From Anaerolineae bacterium (GTDB lineage: Bacteria; Chloroflexota; Anaerolineae; Aggregatilineales; UBA3940): 64,000 nt of DNA. Position numbers and translations under genes: made by a program. How positions within the stretch are numbered: the stretch's first letter is position 1; every line of letters begins with the position of its first letter. Below are positions 51,746 through 60,235 of this stretch, piece by piece. A model generated the notes under the pieces. It saw nothing but the letters and a program-made list of their open reading frames with translations. It did not search any database and was not told the DNA's origin. The DNA lies in contig JAFGOY010000028.1 of NCBI GenBank assembly GCA_016926255.1, positions 23,781 to 87,780 on the forward strand, given 5' to 3'.

Positions 51746-52123
51746 CGAGCAAAACCCTCCATCAAATTGAAACCCGAATATTACCGTTAAGCAAGATGAT
51801 ACTGACAAACGAAACCCTTTTCACCGGCAATATTGATTCGCTTTCAACGGATGGGCCAATTCCCCAATCCTGAGGCTGAAAATCAGGCAGGCGGCTCACG
51901 AAGTCTGCATCAACAGTAAGGTGAACTTCGCCTTCCCGGACTTCCGCCAACCACAGCGTTGGAACCAGTTTTTTCCCTTGAGGATCAACGGCTGCAACCA
52001 TTCAAATCATAAAACTGAGCAAAATCCGCGCCCACTTCCCAACTATCCCTCGCATTTCCGAATCGGCTACCCCAACCTATAATGAAGCACAGACCCTTGC
52101 CCGACAGTCCCGGAGCGTGAACC
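51746..52123. other. Upstream region of the CHAT-WD40 gene
   Basis: A 378-bp gap between divergent genes. It contains only a doubtful minus-strand frame (51762-52001). The promoters of both flanking genes must lie here; no clear consensus boxes or repeats were seen. GGAG eight nucleotides before 52124 is the ribosome binding site of the CHAT gene. Confidence 0.5.
51762..52001 (-). CDS. Doubtful small hypothetical protein (possible remnant)
   Basis: A 79-codon frame whose first 55 residues have a protein-like composition (KLVPTLWLAEVREGEVHL, DADFVSRLPDFQPQDW). It lacks a ribosome binding site and ends in less protein-like sequence. I cannot name it. It may be a decayed gene or chance. Confidence 0.25.
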   Translation of the reverse strand: MVAAVDPQGKKLVPTLWLAEVREGEVHLTVDADFVSRLPDFQPQDWGIGPSVESESILPVKRVSFVSIILLNGNIRVSI

Positions 52124-55100
52124 ATGGCAAAGCTGATCGCCGATTCGTTTACCATCCATATCACAGGCACACCCGATGCCTGCACCATCGAGGCCCACGG
52201 CCCCGGCAAAGCCGTCGCGCCGCCGCACCGGTTCGAATGGAACGCCACACCCGAACAATCCGACATACTCCGCGCGCTGCACGAAAGCCATTCGACCGTC
52301 TCCCACGACAACCTGATCGTTCTGGGGCAGGCGCTTTACCGGAGCATGTTCACGCCCGACGTCGCCGCAGCATTCGACGAAGCACGCCGGAATCTCAAAA
52401 GCGATACCGGAATCCGGCTGCGCCTCAACATCGAACCGGCGGCGCTGGCCGCCCTGCCCTGGGAACTGATGCACGATGGCCGCGAATTCCTGACGGTGCG
52501 CAGCAGCTTCCCCCTCGTCAGGACAATGGGCAGCGAGCAGATCATGCCCCGGATGACGATCCGCGGCCCGCTCCGCATTCTCTACATCGGCGCATCGCCG
52601 CAAACGCTCCCACCCCTGAACCTTGAAGGCCCGGCGCTCGATCTGCAGGACATGCTGGGCAGGGAAAACGCGCGGCGGATTCAATTCGATATCATGATGG
52701 ACGCCACGCTGGAAAATCTGCGAACGGAACTATTAAAGGATTACCACGTGCTTTGCTTCGCCGGGCATGGCGACGAATCCTGCATCTATCTCGATGATGG
52801 ATACGGCGGCGCGCAGGAGATCTCCGCACGCGGGCTGGCGCGCGAACTGGACGGCAAATCGACACGGATGCTTTTCCTCGCTTCGTGCGAAACCGGGGCG
52901 GCGGTCGAAGAGGGCGGCCAGTTGGAGGGATTCGCCCGGCAGGTCGCCCGGCTGGCTGAACTCCCCGCCGTGGCAGCGATGCAGTACGCGGTCAGCGATT
53001 ACCGGGCCAACCGGTTGACGGCGCGCTTCTTCGAAGTGCTGGCCGCGTTCCGCCCGGTCGACGTGGCACTGGCCGAGGCACGAAAAGTCACCATCTCGCA
53101 GGATCAAACCAACCGGGACGTGTTCTCGCCCGTGCTTTATCTCCAGAGCGAAACCAGCAATATCTTCCAGAAGGCCCGCAACTGGGTGGCGATCGGGTTT
53201 GCGCTGGCCTTCATTCTTGCCAGCATCATCGGGATCGGGGCACTGGTTCAGGCACGGGGACAGTCCGCGCAGCGAATCGAAGCAGAAGCCACCGCGCAGA
53301 TGGAAAGCACGCAGCGGGCCTATGCCGAAGCGACCGCCGCCGTCGAAGCAGAACAACGCACCGAAGCCGAAGCGACTGCTGCCGCAGAGGCAGAAGAACG
53401 CGCCCGGCAGGAGGCGATCTCCCGGTCAATCGAACTGGCTTCGACCGCCGCCGAATTCATCGACGAGGGCCGCGATCTCTCGCTGCTGTTGAGCGTACTG
53501 GCCGCACAAACCGCTGACACAATCCCCGCCCGGAGCAGCCTGCTGGCCGCCATCAACTACGATCCGCACCTCGCCCATCATTTACACGATGCCCGCGCGA
53601 TCGGGTTCACGCCGGACGGCCAACAGATCGCCGGTATCGCCTGCGGAGAAACATGCGACGACAGCGCGACGATCTTCTGGGATACCGCAAGCGGCCAGCG
53701 CACGGATCGACGGTTCGCCATCGAAAGCGATTCGGAAACAACCGCAGCCTATCACCCGGACAGCGGCAGGCTCGTCTCAGGCAGGGGCAGCACGCTTTAC
53801 CTGTGGGATGTTGCCAGCGGGGAACCGATCGACACACTGCCGCTCGACTCGATCATGGAAGGCAACCAGCAGATACGCAAAATCGCGTTCAGCCCTGACG
53901 GGTCGCTGGCGGCGGCGGGCATCTCCGGTTCGTTCGAGGCTTACGTCATGATCTGGAATACAGAAACAGGGGGCGTGATCGGCCCGATAGCGTTATCAAG
54001 CCCTAACCTCACCGGGCTGGCAATCGATCCGGGCAATCGCTATCTGGCGGCAGCCATAAGCAATACAGAAAGCCAGATCATCGATCTCGAAAGCGGGGCG
54101 GCGCATCCGCCGGTCGGTCTGCCGGATACCAGTGTGATGGCCGCCGCTTTCAGCCCGGACGGAACCACGCTGGCGCTGGCCGCATCGAACGGGCTGGTAT
54201 ACCTAGTCGATCCGGTCAGCGGCGGTCTCATCGCCAATCCACTCGATGGGGAGACCAGCGGCGCGTTCAGCCTCGATTTCAGCGCGGATGGGCGTATGCT
54301 GGCCGTGGGATACTACAACGACAGCGCGATTGTCTGGGAGTTGGGAACATACCAGAAGTTGGACCAGTTCTTTGCCGGAACACCCGACGGCCCCACCATG
54401 CCCAACCGGATCACAACTGTTCGATTCAGCACCGACGGCAAACAGTTGATCACCGGTTCGCCATCGATGGTATGGAATCTGGAAGAGCCGCACCCGCTTG
54501 GCAGAGAAACGTACAGCCACACAAGCTGGGTCACCGACCTGGCGTTCAATCGGGATGGCAGTCGATTGGCTTCCGTCGACCCCGGCGGCACACTGATCGA
54601 ACTCGACGTTTTATCAAACACACAGCAGTCACGTCAGTTGTCGGAAGGCGCGTATGCTGTGACGTATACAGACGGCGGCCAACTGCTGGTCGCGACTGAC
54701 GAAGATTCCACCCTCAAAGTGTGGGATGCCGCCGCCGATCAGCCCATCGCCGTTTTGCTACCGGCCCAGGTGCGAGATCGTCCATGGCGCAGCATCGTCT
54801 TCAGCCCTGATGGATCGCAGCTGGCGGCGGTGGGGTTCGGCCCCTTTGTCACGCTCCGGGATATCGAAAGCGCGAACGTGATCGCCGATATCGACCTGAC
54901 CGGAGAAAGCGGGCGCAACCTAGCTTTCTCCAATGATGGCTCGATACTGGCCGTCAGCGCCGACAATGGCCCCATTCAACTGATCGATACGTCGACCGGC
55001 CAGCCGGGGCTGGCGCTCGATTACGGTCAATCGGGGACATACTGGCAGAGTCTCGCCTTCACCCCCGACGACCTCCGGCTGGTCAGCGGCGGGCTGAGTT

Positions 55101-55498
55101 TCACCATCACCCAATGGGATGTATCCACCGGGTCACACTTCGATACGGAGTTGATCGGGCACAGCGGCAGCATCAACGATCTGGCTTTCGACTCAACTGG
55201 CGGCATCCTGTTCTCGGCGGCGGAAGAACAGTTTATGTTGTGGAATATCAATACAGGGGAGCTTATCGGATCATTCCAGACAGAGGATAAAATTGTCAGC
55301 CCGTTTTACCGGATTGCCATCAGCCCGGACGATCAATTGGCCGCGACCGGATCATCGGATGGCACCGTCATACTCTGGGATTTGCAGCCACAGAGGTGGA
55401 TCGAAGCCGCCTGCCGGATGGCAAATCGAGAGCTAACGCTGGAAGAATGGGAAAATTATATGGGTGACGAACCCTACCGGGAGATATGCGCCAACTGA
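52124..55498 (+). CDS. CHAT protease - transmembrane - WD40 protein
   Basis: An 1124-residue protein. The N-terminal CHAT caspase-like domain (about 100-340) shows the dyad His215 in FAGHGDE and Cys255 in LASCETGA. One membrane helix follows (about 353-375, WVAIGFALAFILASIIGIGAL), then an Ala/Glu-rich coiled coil (about 378-450). A long beta-propeller region (about 480-1100) has many WD-like repeats (FSPDG...LAAxG...xxLWD). It ends with LTLEEWENYMGDEPYREIC, common at the end of large WD40 effectors. CHAT proteases are activated by partner sensors in cell-death and defence systems. Here sensor and protease are one chain; the membrane helix would put them on opposite sides unless it does not insert. 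Substrate unknown. Confidence 0.85.
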   Translation: MAKLIADSFTIHITGTPDACTIEAHGPGKAVAPPHRFEWNATPEQSDILRALHESHSTVSHDNLIVLGQALYRSMFTPDVAAAFDEARRNLKSDTGIRLRLNIEPAALAALPWELMHDGREFLTVRSSFPLVRTMGSEQIMPRMTIRGPLRILYIGASPQTLPPLNLEGPALDLQDMLGRENARRIQFDIMMDATLENLRTELLKDYHVLCFAGHGDESCIYLDDGYGGAQEISARGLARELDGKSTRMLFLASCETGAAVEEGGQLEGFARQVARLAELPAVAAMQYAVSDYRANRLTARFFEVLAAFRPVDVALAEARKVTISQDQTNRDVFSPVLYLQSETSNIFQKARNWVAIGFALAFILASIIGIGALVQARGQSAQRIEAEATAQMESTQRAYAEATAAVEAEQRTEAEATAAAEAEERARQEAISRSIELASTAAEFIDEGRDLSLLLSVLAAQTADTIPARSSLLAAINYDPHLAHHLHDARAIGFTPDGQQIAGIACGETCDDSATIFWDTASGQRTDRRFAIESDSETTAAYHPDSGRLVSGRGSTLYLWDVASGEPIDTLPLDSIMEGNQQIRKIAFSPDGSLAAAGISGSFEAYVMIWNTETGGVIGPIALSSPNLTGLAIDPGNRYLAAAISNTESQIIDLESGAAHPPVGLPDTSVMAAAFSPDGTTLALAASNGLVYLVDPVSGGLIANPLDGETSGAFSLDFSADGRMLAVGYYNDSAIVWELGTYQKLDQFFAGTPDGPTMPNRITTVRFSTDGKQLITGSPSMVWNLEEPHPLGRETYSHTSWVTDLAFNRDGSRLASVDPGGTLIELDVLSNTQQSRQLSEGAYAVTYTDGGQLLVATDEDSTLKVWDAAADQPIAVLLPAQVRDRPWRSIVFSPDGSQLAAVGFGPFVTLRDIESANVIADIDLTGESGRNLAFSNDGSILAVSADNGPIQLIDTSTGQPGLALDYGQSGTYWQSLAFTPDDLRLVSGGLSFTITQWDVSTGSHFDTELIGHSGSINDLAFDSTGGILFSAAEEQFMLWNINTGELIGSFQTEDKIVSPFYRIAISPDDQLAATGSSDGTVILWDLQPQRWIEAACRMANRELTLEEWENYMGDEPYREICAN

Positions 55499-55500
55499 CC

Positions 55501-55602
55501 GACGCTTTGGCGACTCCGCTCCTGACCCAGACCTACGATCCATACGGGACGGTCTATGCGAGTGTGGGGGCGGAGTCATCGAGCTACGGGTACACCGGTA
55601 AA
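55501..55602 (+). pseudogene. RHS-repeat protein remnant
   Basis: A short frame encodes LTQTYDPYGTVYASVG and then SSSYGYTGK, the hallmark YDPYG...YGYTGE junction of RHS/YD-repeat core-associated regions. Only about 35 residues survive. The frame runs into the 3' end of the glycosyltransferase on the other strand, and no complete RHS gene is nearby. It starts right at the end of the CHAT gene, so it probably marks a past rearrangement or a lost RHS toxin gene. Confidence 0.6.
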
Positions 55603-55617
55603 TCGACGGCAGAATCG

Positions 55618-56631
55618 TCATTCGGTTTCTTCGGCCAAATTGGAATCAATCGCCGGGGTGTGGCCGAGGAGTGGTTCTTCGCGCCAGCGGCGGCGAAGAT
55701 CACGCCAATCGATGACCCGCCGCTGCTGGATAATCCCGCGCTTCGGCAGCATCTTCCCAAACAGGGGCATCGACTTCAACAGCGCCCACAGCGAGTCGCG
55801 CTCCCTGGCCAGCATATAGGCCCAGATCGCCGCCTCGTACGGGGCGATAAACCACAGGTCGGCCAGCAGATGTGGCAGGCGGTCGTTCTTGAGCATCAAC
55901 AGGTAGCGATTGCGCACCGCGTGGATTCTGACTTCGGGCGGGATGTCTGCCCGGTTCCCCGGTCGAAACGTACGCACATGACGGGCGCGGGCTTCCGGAA
56001 CAAGGGCCGATGTCCAGCCCCTTAGCTGCGCCCGCCAGTTGATGTCGATATCTTCTTTGTGGATGAAGAAATCTTCGTCGAAGATTTCGCCGTCGACGGC
56101 GATGTCTTCCAGCATAGCGCGCCGGTAGACGGCGGCGGCACCGTCCGGGCCGAAAATCGGGGCGACCCCATTCGGGACACTGTCGACGGGCGCGCCATCG
56201 AAGCGCAGGCCCTGCCGACGGCTGCGCCGCATGTAGGTTCCCGCACTGTCAACAATGGACGTGTCATCGTCCAGATCATCGACCCGGAGGATCAGGCCCA
56301 TCGCCGAGCCGCAGCGCGGGTCGGAATCAAGAAGCGCCTGGATACGGCGCAGGTAGCCGGGTTCAAGGCGCACATCCGGGTTCAGCGTCAGGACATAGGG
56401 GGAGGTCGTCAGTTCAAGGGCCTGGTTATGCGCCGCCGCATAGCCGGTGTTCTCCACGTTGACGGTCACATCAAAGCCAGCCGCGAGAATCATCGACACC
56501 GTTTCGTCAGATGAGGCATTGTCGATGATGCATAGATCGAATGCGACATCAAGCTGGTGGCTCACCGACTCCAGACAGGTCTGAATGGTGCGCGCGCTGT
56601 TGTGAGTCACGATCTGAATGGAGAAGCTCAA
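55618..56631 (-). CDS. GT2-family glycosyltransferase
   Basis: About 337 residues. GT-A fold motifs: IQIVTHNSARTIQTCLES, IIDNASSDETV, NTGYAAAHNQAL, and the DxD-like LNPDVRLEP; the acceptor-side motif is EDIDINWR. This is the rhamnosyl/WbbL-type subgroup that elongates surface polysaccharides. I start at the TTG 56631 (LSFSIQIVTHN) with AGGGG upstream; the longer frame to 56793 would overlap the signal peptidase gene by about 120 bp and encodes non-homologous sequence. A related enzyme is encoded at 63092-64000. Confidence 0.88.
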   Translation of the reverse strand: MSFSIQIVTHNSARTIQTCLESVSHQLDVAFDLCIIDNASSDETVSMILAAGFDVTVNVENTGYAAAHNQALELTTSPYVLTLNPDVRLEPGYLRRIQALLDSDPRCGSAMGLILRVDDLDDDTSIVDSAGTYMRRSRRQGLRFDGAPVDSVPNGVAPIFGPDGAAAVYRRAMLEDIAVDGEIFDEDFFIHKEDIDINWRAQLRGWTSALVPEARARHVRTFRPGNRADIPPEVRIHAVRNRYLLMLKNDRLPHLLADLWFIAPYEAAIWAYMLARERDSLWALLKSMPLFGKMLPKRGIIQQRRVIDWRDLRRRWREEPLLGHTPAIDSNLAEETE

Positions 56632-56674
56632 AAGATGCCCCTGCTGTGACGATCGCCTACTATCTCCCGTGCCT

Positions 56675-57634
56675 CTACTCGACAACAGTGAGGGTCGATA
56701 CCGGCACCGGCAGCTCGACAGTTCCCGTCCAGACCCACCCCTCGATCCCGGAATCCGGCTCGTGGCAGTAGAGCCAATCGCTGCCCCTGTCACGCCCCAT
56801 GACCAGAATCGATGTATTTACATGCAGGCGTGCCAGAATACTGCTATCAAAGGAATTCGCGCTATACATGAACGTCATCACCTGAACGGTGCCGACGACG
56901 GGTTCGGACGGGGCCGGGGTTGGCGAATACACCGTCTCGGTCAGCAAAAGCGGGGTCGGGATGACTTCGGCAGGAGATGGCGTGGGACCGGCCTCGACTG
57001 TGACAGGCGCCTCTTCTTCTTCGACAACCGGCAGGGGATCGGGGTGGCGGTAATGCGGGATCAGGCCCCAGGCGTTGACCGGCCAGTAGATCAACCAGGC
57101 TTTGCCGATGATAGTTTCCTTGTTGACCGGCCCCCAGGTTCGTGAATCACGCGAGGGCAGGCGATTATCACCCATGACAAAGACCTTATCATCCGGCACA
57201 GTCCAGGTACGGTCATCAAAGGACGGCCCGCTGGCTTCCAGATAGGGTTCGTCAAGCCGCACGCCGTCGATATAAACCGTATCATTCCGGACAGCCACCT
57301 CTTCGCCGGGCAGGGCAATCACGCGCTTGACCAGCACGGTCGACAGGTCTTCCGGCGAACGGAGGACAACAATATCCCCGCGACGAGGCATCCCAAACCA
57401 GTAAGCAGCACGGCTGGCAAGGACCTGCTGACCATCCAACACCGTCGGCTCCATACTGGAGCCGCTGGCTTCATAAGGGGGGATAAAGATCGCGATCCCC
57501 GCCCACACGAGCAGGGCCAGCAGGACTGTCTCCAGCACCTCGCGCAGCAGCGGGCGGATACGTCCCCATAAACCAGGGACGTCGTTCACCTGCTCTCCTG
57601 TATCGACTTCAGGTTGTTGTATTTCACTGTTCAT
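56675..57634 (-). CDS. lepB: Signal peptidase I with C-terminal SH3-like domain
   Basis: A 319-residue protein. One membrane helix (about 33-52) leads to the S26 peptidase domain with the nucleophile Ser60 in SGSSMEPT and the general base Lys103 in VLVKRVIALPGE; box E is VMGDNRLPSRDSR. It removes signal peptides outside the membrane. Beyond about residue 205 comes a Pro/Glu/Thr linker and a roughly 70-residue SH3-like domain (VQVMTFMYSANSFDSSILARL, SDWLYCHE, IEGWVWTGTVEL). This extension is unusual for signal peptidases and is shared with the neighbouring DUF4012 protein. Confidence 0.92.
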   Translation of the reverse strand: MNSEIQQPEVDTGEQVNDVPGLWGRIRPLLREVLETVLLALLVWAGIAIFIPPYEASGSSMEPTVLDGQQVLASRAAYWFGMPRRGDIVVLRSPEDLSTVLVKRVIALPGEEVAVRNDTVYIDGVRLDEPYLEASGPSFDDRTWTVPDDKVFVMGDNRLPSRDSRTWGPVNKETIIGKAWLIYWPVNAWGLIPHYRHPDPLPVVEEEEAPVTVEAGPTPSPAEVIPTPLLLTETVYSPTPAPSEPVVGTVQVMTFMYSANSFDSSILARLHVNTSILVMGRDRGSDWLYCHEPDSGIEGWVWTGTVELPVPVSTLTVVE

Positions 57635-57733
57635 GTGTATTCTTCGTCAGGTCCGTTTTGACTTTCTAATCTATGGTTAAACCTGTCGAGCGGAATGCCT
57701 GCCAACCGCCTGATTGGTGGAACCGAACCTCTC

Positions 57734-60217
57734 TCACGGCTGCTCGATCACCAGAAAATCCGATACGGGAAACTCGAGGGCCAGCGCTTCACCCCACACC
57801 CAGCCCTCGGCGTCACCCACATCGGTGCGGCAGTAGAGCCACTCGCCATTTATCTCGCTCCCCACAATCACAACCGACGATCCCGGATAAAGCCGGGCCA
57901 GGATATTCCCACCAAAATTGGGTCGGCTGTAAACAAAGGTCATGACCTCGACCGTCGTATCGACATTGGTGACCGGCGTCGGCGTATAGGTGGGCGTTGC
58001 GGTAGGGGTCAGGGTGGGCGTCGGGGTCAGGGTCGGTATCGTGGTCAACTCGATCACGTTGTAAGGCCCCTGGGTGAGTTCAAAACGCGGCGTGGCAGTC
58101 GCCACCAGGGTGCCCTGATCCGGAAGCGGGTAACGCACATCCTCATCCAGTTCTGCTTGAAGGGCATCGGTGAGAACTATATCGAACGAGATTTCTATAT
58201 CTTGAGCGAGCAGCCCCTGGAAGTGGAGGGTCTCCTGATCGCTGTATAACGGTTCCGGCGAGACATTGGCGATTCCGACCCCCGGCGGCAGATCGATAGT
58301 GACCGTGTACGGGTAAGGACGCACCCCTGCCTGTTTGTAGATCGTGAGGCTGTAATGGAGCAGGTTTGGCTGCGGCTGGGAAAATATGCGATAGGGTTCA
58401 AGGCGGTAGACAAATGGGGCACGAACCAGTTCGCCGGGCGATACGACCATCAAGCCGCCAAAAACCTCTTTCTGACGCTCGTCGGTGATGGCCTGCACTT
58501 TGCCCGCTCCAGGATTGTCTTTATAGGTATAGTTCGAGGGAAAAGTGAAGTACGGTGGACTCAGGAGCGCACTGTCTTCCGGCAGATAGAGGCGCACATA
58601 ATCGGCATAGCAATCATCGGCCCGTTCGGCATAGGTATCAAAGACAAGGTCTTCCTCGATAGGGCATATCTTTCCAGGGCCAAGCCCGGCGCTATGATTC
58701 GTGTAATAGACGTTCAGCATACTGTAGGGCCGAGACAGGTCTTCCAGGTTGAGGTGATAGGCCAGCAGCCGCTCGATGTTGAGATCGGTTTTGTTGAAGC
58801 CCATATTAGTATCGACCAGCAGGATGAAATCCCCGTCGCCTTCCGGCACGGTGCCATCCCATCCCAGCTTTTCGATCATCAACTGGATCGATGGGTTGGT
58901 CGAATACAACATCAGGTCGCGGCGCAGGGCGAGCGCATTACTTACTGAAAAGTAATCATAGAGCAGCGAAGGATCACGAACATTCATAAAGTGATCGATA
59001 AACAGCGGCCCCAGCTCCCCGATGAAGGCTTTCCGGTAATCCTCGACCTGCGTCTCCGCCTCGGCCTGCTGGTACTCGACCCAGCTTTCCTGGAAGAAGG
59101 AGATGACCGTGTTAGAATCGACCACAGTGCCATCGGCCAGAGTCAGCGGGCCGGTGACGATCATCAAATCCTGGATGGTGTACTGGTTGATGGCAACCAC
59201 TGTGTCGATGGGAACGCCCCTACCCAGCGCATAGAGTTCCGAGGCTTTAGCCGCCGCAGTCGGGAAATCCGGCGACCAGTTCGCATCGCGGAAGAGCCAG
59301 CGGTAGACCTCCATGTATTGGGGCATGGGATCGGGAGATGCCTGGTAGATGACCTCCTCACGGTCGATCTCAGGACTCATACTGTTCAAGATCGTGATGT
59401 CGCCGATTTTGCCGTGATCGATCACGACGTAGGCACTCGACGTAATAAAGCCCCCGGATGGACGCAGTTCGTCCGCGTTCTGGATCAGCACCAGGATATG
59501 CTGCGGTTCGTCCATACCGAGCAGATCAGGGGCGGCCATGGCAGCGGCAATCCCACCATCGAGCACCTGCAAGCCGCGCCCCATCAAATACACCACGCGC
59601 TGCAATTTCGGATGCAGCGTGGTCGGCGATCCGATCAGACGGTAGCTGAACTGCGCCTGCACCAGCTCCGACCGGGCCGATACGAGCGCGGGCTGGGCCG
59701 ATACAACGCTCTCCGCAACCAGAGCCAGCATATCGACATCCGATTCGTCTTCGCTGACCAACTGCTTGATCAGCGGGCTGAAACCCTCGTCCATATCGAC
59801 GACGGCGTTCAGCATCGAGTGGGCCGTATCCAGCGTATACACCCCGGCGACCAGATCGTCGCCAACCAGCGGCATCCACTTGAGCGAGGTCAACAGGCCA
59901 TGAAAGGGCCGCATCACGTGCTGGAGTCTTCCAGTCAGGTCATGGATGTGATAGATATCGGCCCGCAGGCTCTCGATACCGTCCGGCGTCAGGCCCTCGT
60001 CGAGAAGGACTTTAGCTTCCTGCTCGACGGCATCGACCGCGGCCTTCAATCGATAGCCCAGGATACCAATCCGAACACCCTGTACCAGAACGAAAAGCAG
60101 CACGACCGCCAGCAGCACCAGCAGACTCGCCCGGACGGGACTTCCCTGCACCCAGCGGTGTTCGAGCACGGGCCTCGTGATCTTCGCTATCCATGTTTTG
60201 ATCGGCACAAAATTCAT
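57734..60217 (-). CDS. DUF4012 surface protein with C-terminal SH3-like domain
   Basis: An 827-residue protein. One N-terminal membrane helix (about 28-50), a helical stalk (about 55-200), then the DUF4012 core (about 220-640) with ILVLIQNADELRPSGGFITSSAYV, the family hallmark. After a Thr/Pro linker (TLTPTPTLTPTATPTYTP region) comes an SH3-like domain (VEVMTFVYSRPNFGGNILARL, GEWLYCRT, AEGWVWGEALAL) very similar to the one on the signal peptidase. DUF4012 proteins lie in surface-polysaccharide and sortase clusters of monoderm-like bacteria; their role is unknown. GGAG lies six nucleotides before the start. Confidence 0.9.
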   Translation of the reverse strand: MNFVPIKTWIAKITRPVLEHRWVQGSPVRASLLVLLAVVLLFVLVQGVRIGILGYRLKAAVDAVEQEAKVLLDEGLTPDGIESLRADIYHIHDLTGRLQHVMRPFHGLLTSLKWMPLVGDDLVAGVYTLDTAHSMLNAVVDMDEGFSPLIKQLVSEDESDVDMLALVAESVVSAQPALVSARSELVQAQFSYRLIGSPTTLHPKLQRVVYLMGRGLQVLDGGIAAAMAAPDLLGMDEPQHILVLIQNADELRPSGGFITSSAYVVIDHGKIGDITILNSMSPEIDREEVIYQASPDPMPQYMEVYRWLFRDANWSPDFPTAAAKASELYALGRGVPIDTVVAINQYTIQDLMIVTGPLTLADGTVVDSNTVISFFQESWVEYQQAEAETQVEDYRKAFIGELGPLFIDHFMNVRDPSLLYDYFSVSNALALRRDLMLYSTNPSIQLMIEKLGWDGTVPEGDGDFILLVDTNMGFNKTDLNIERLLAYHLNLEDLSRPYSMLNVYYTNHSAGLGPGKICPIEEDLVFDTYAERADDCYADYVRLYLPEDSALLSPPYFTFPSNYTYKDNPGAGKVQAITDERQKEVFGGLMVVSPGELVRAPFVYRLEPYRIFSQPQPNLLHYSLTIYKQAGVRPYPYTVTIDLPPGVGIANVSPEPLYSDQETLHFQGLLAQDIEISFDIVLTDALQAELDEDVRYPLPDQGTLVATATPRFELTQGPYNVIELTTIPTLTPTPTLTPTATPTYTPTPVTNVDTTVEVMTFVYSRPNFGGNILARLYPGSSVVIVGSEINGEWLYCRTDVGDAEGWVWGEALALEFPVSDFLVIEQP

Positions 60218-60235
60218 AGGTTCTCCGGGCCTGGA

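Noticed and set aside
55486-56025. A 179-codon + strand frame after the CHAT gene as a real gene
   Set aside because: Only its first 35 codons resemble a protein (RHS); the rest is antisense to the glycosyltransferase gene.
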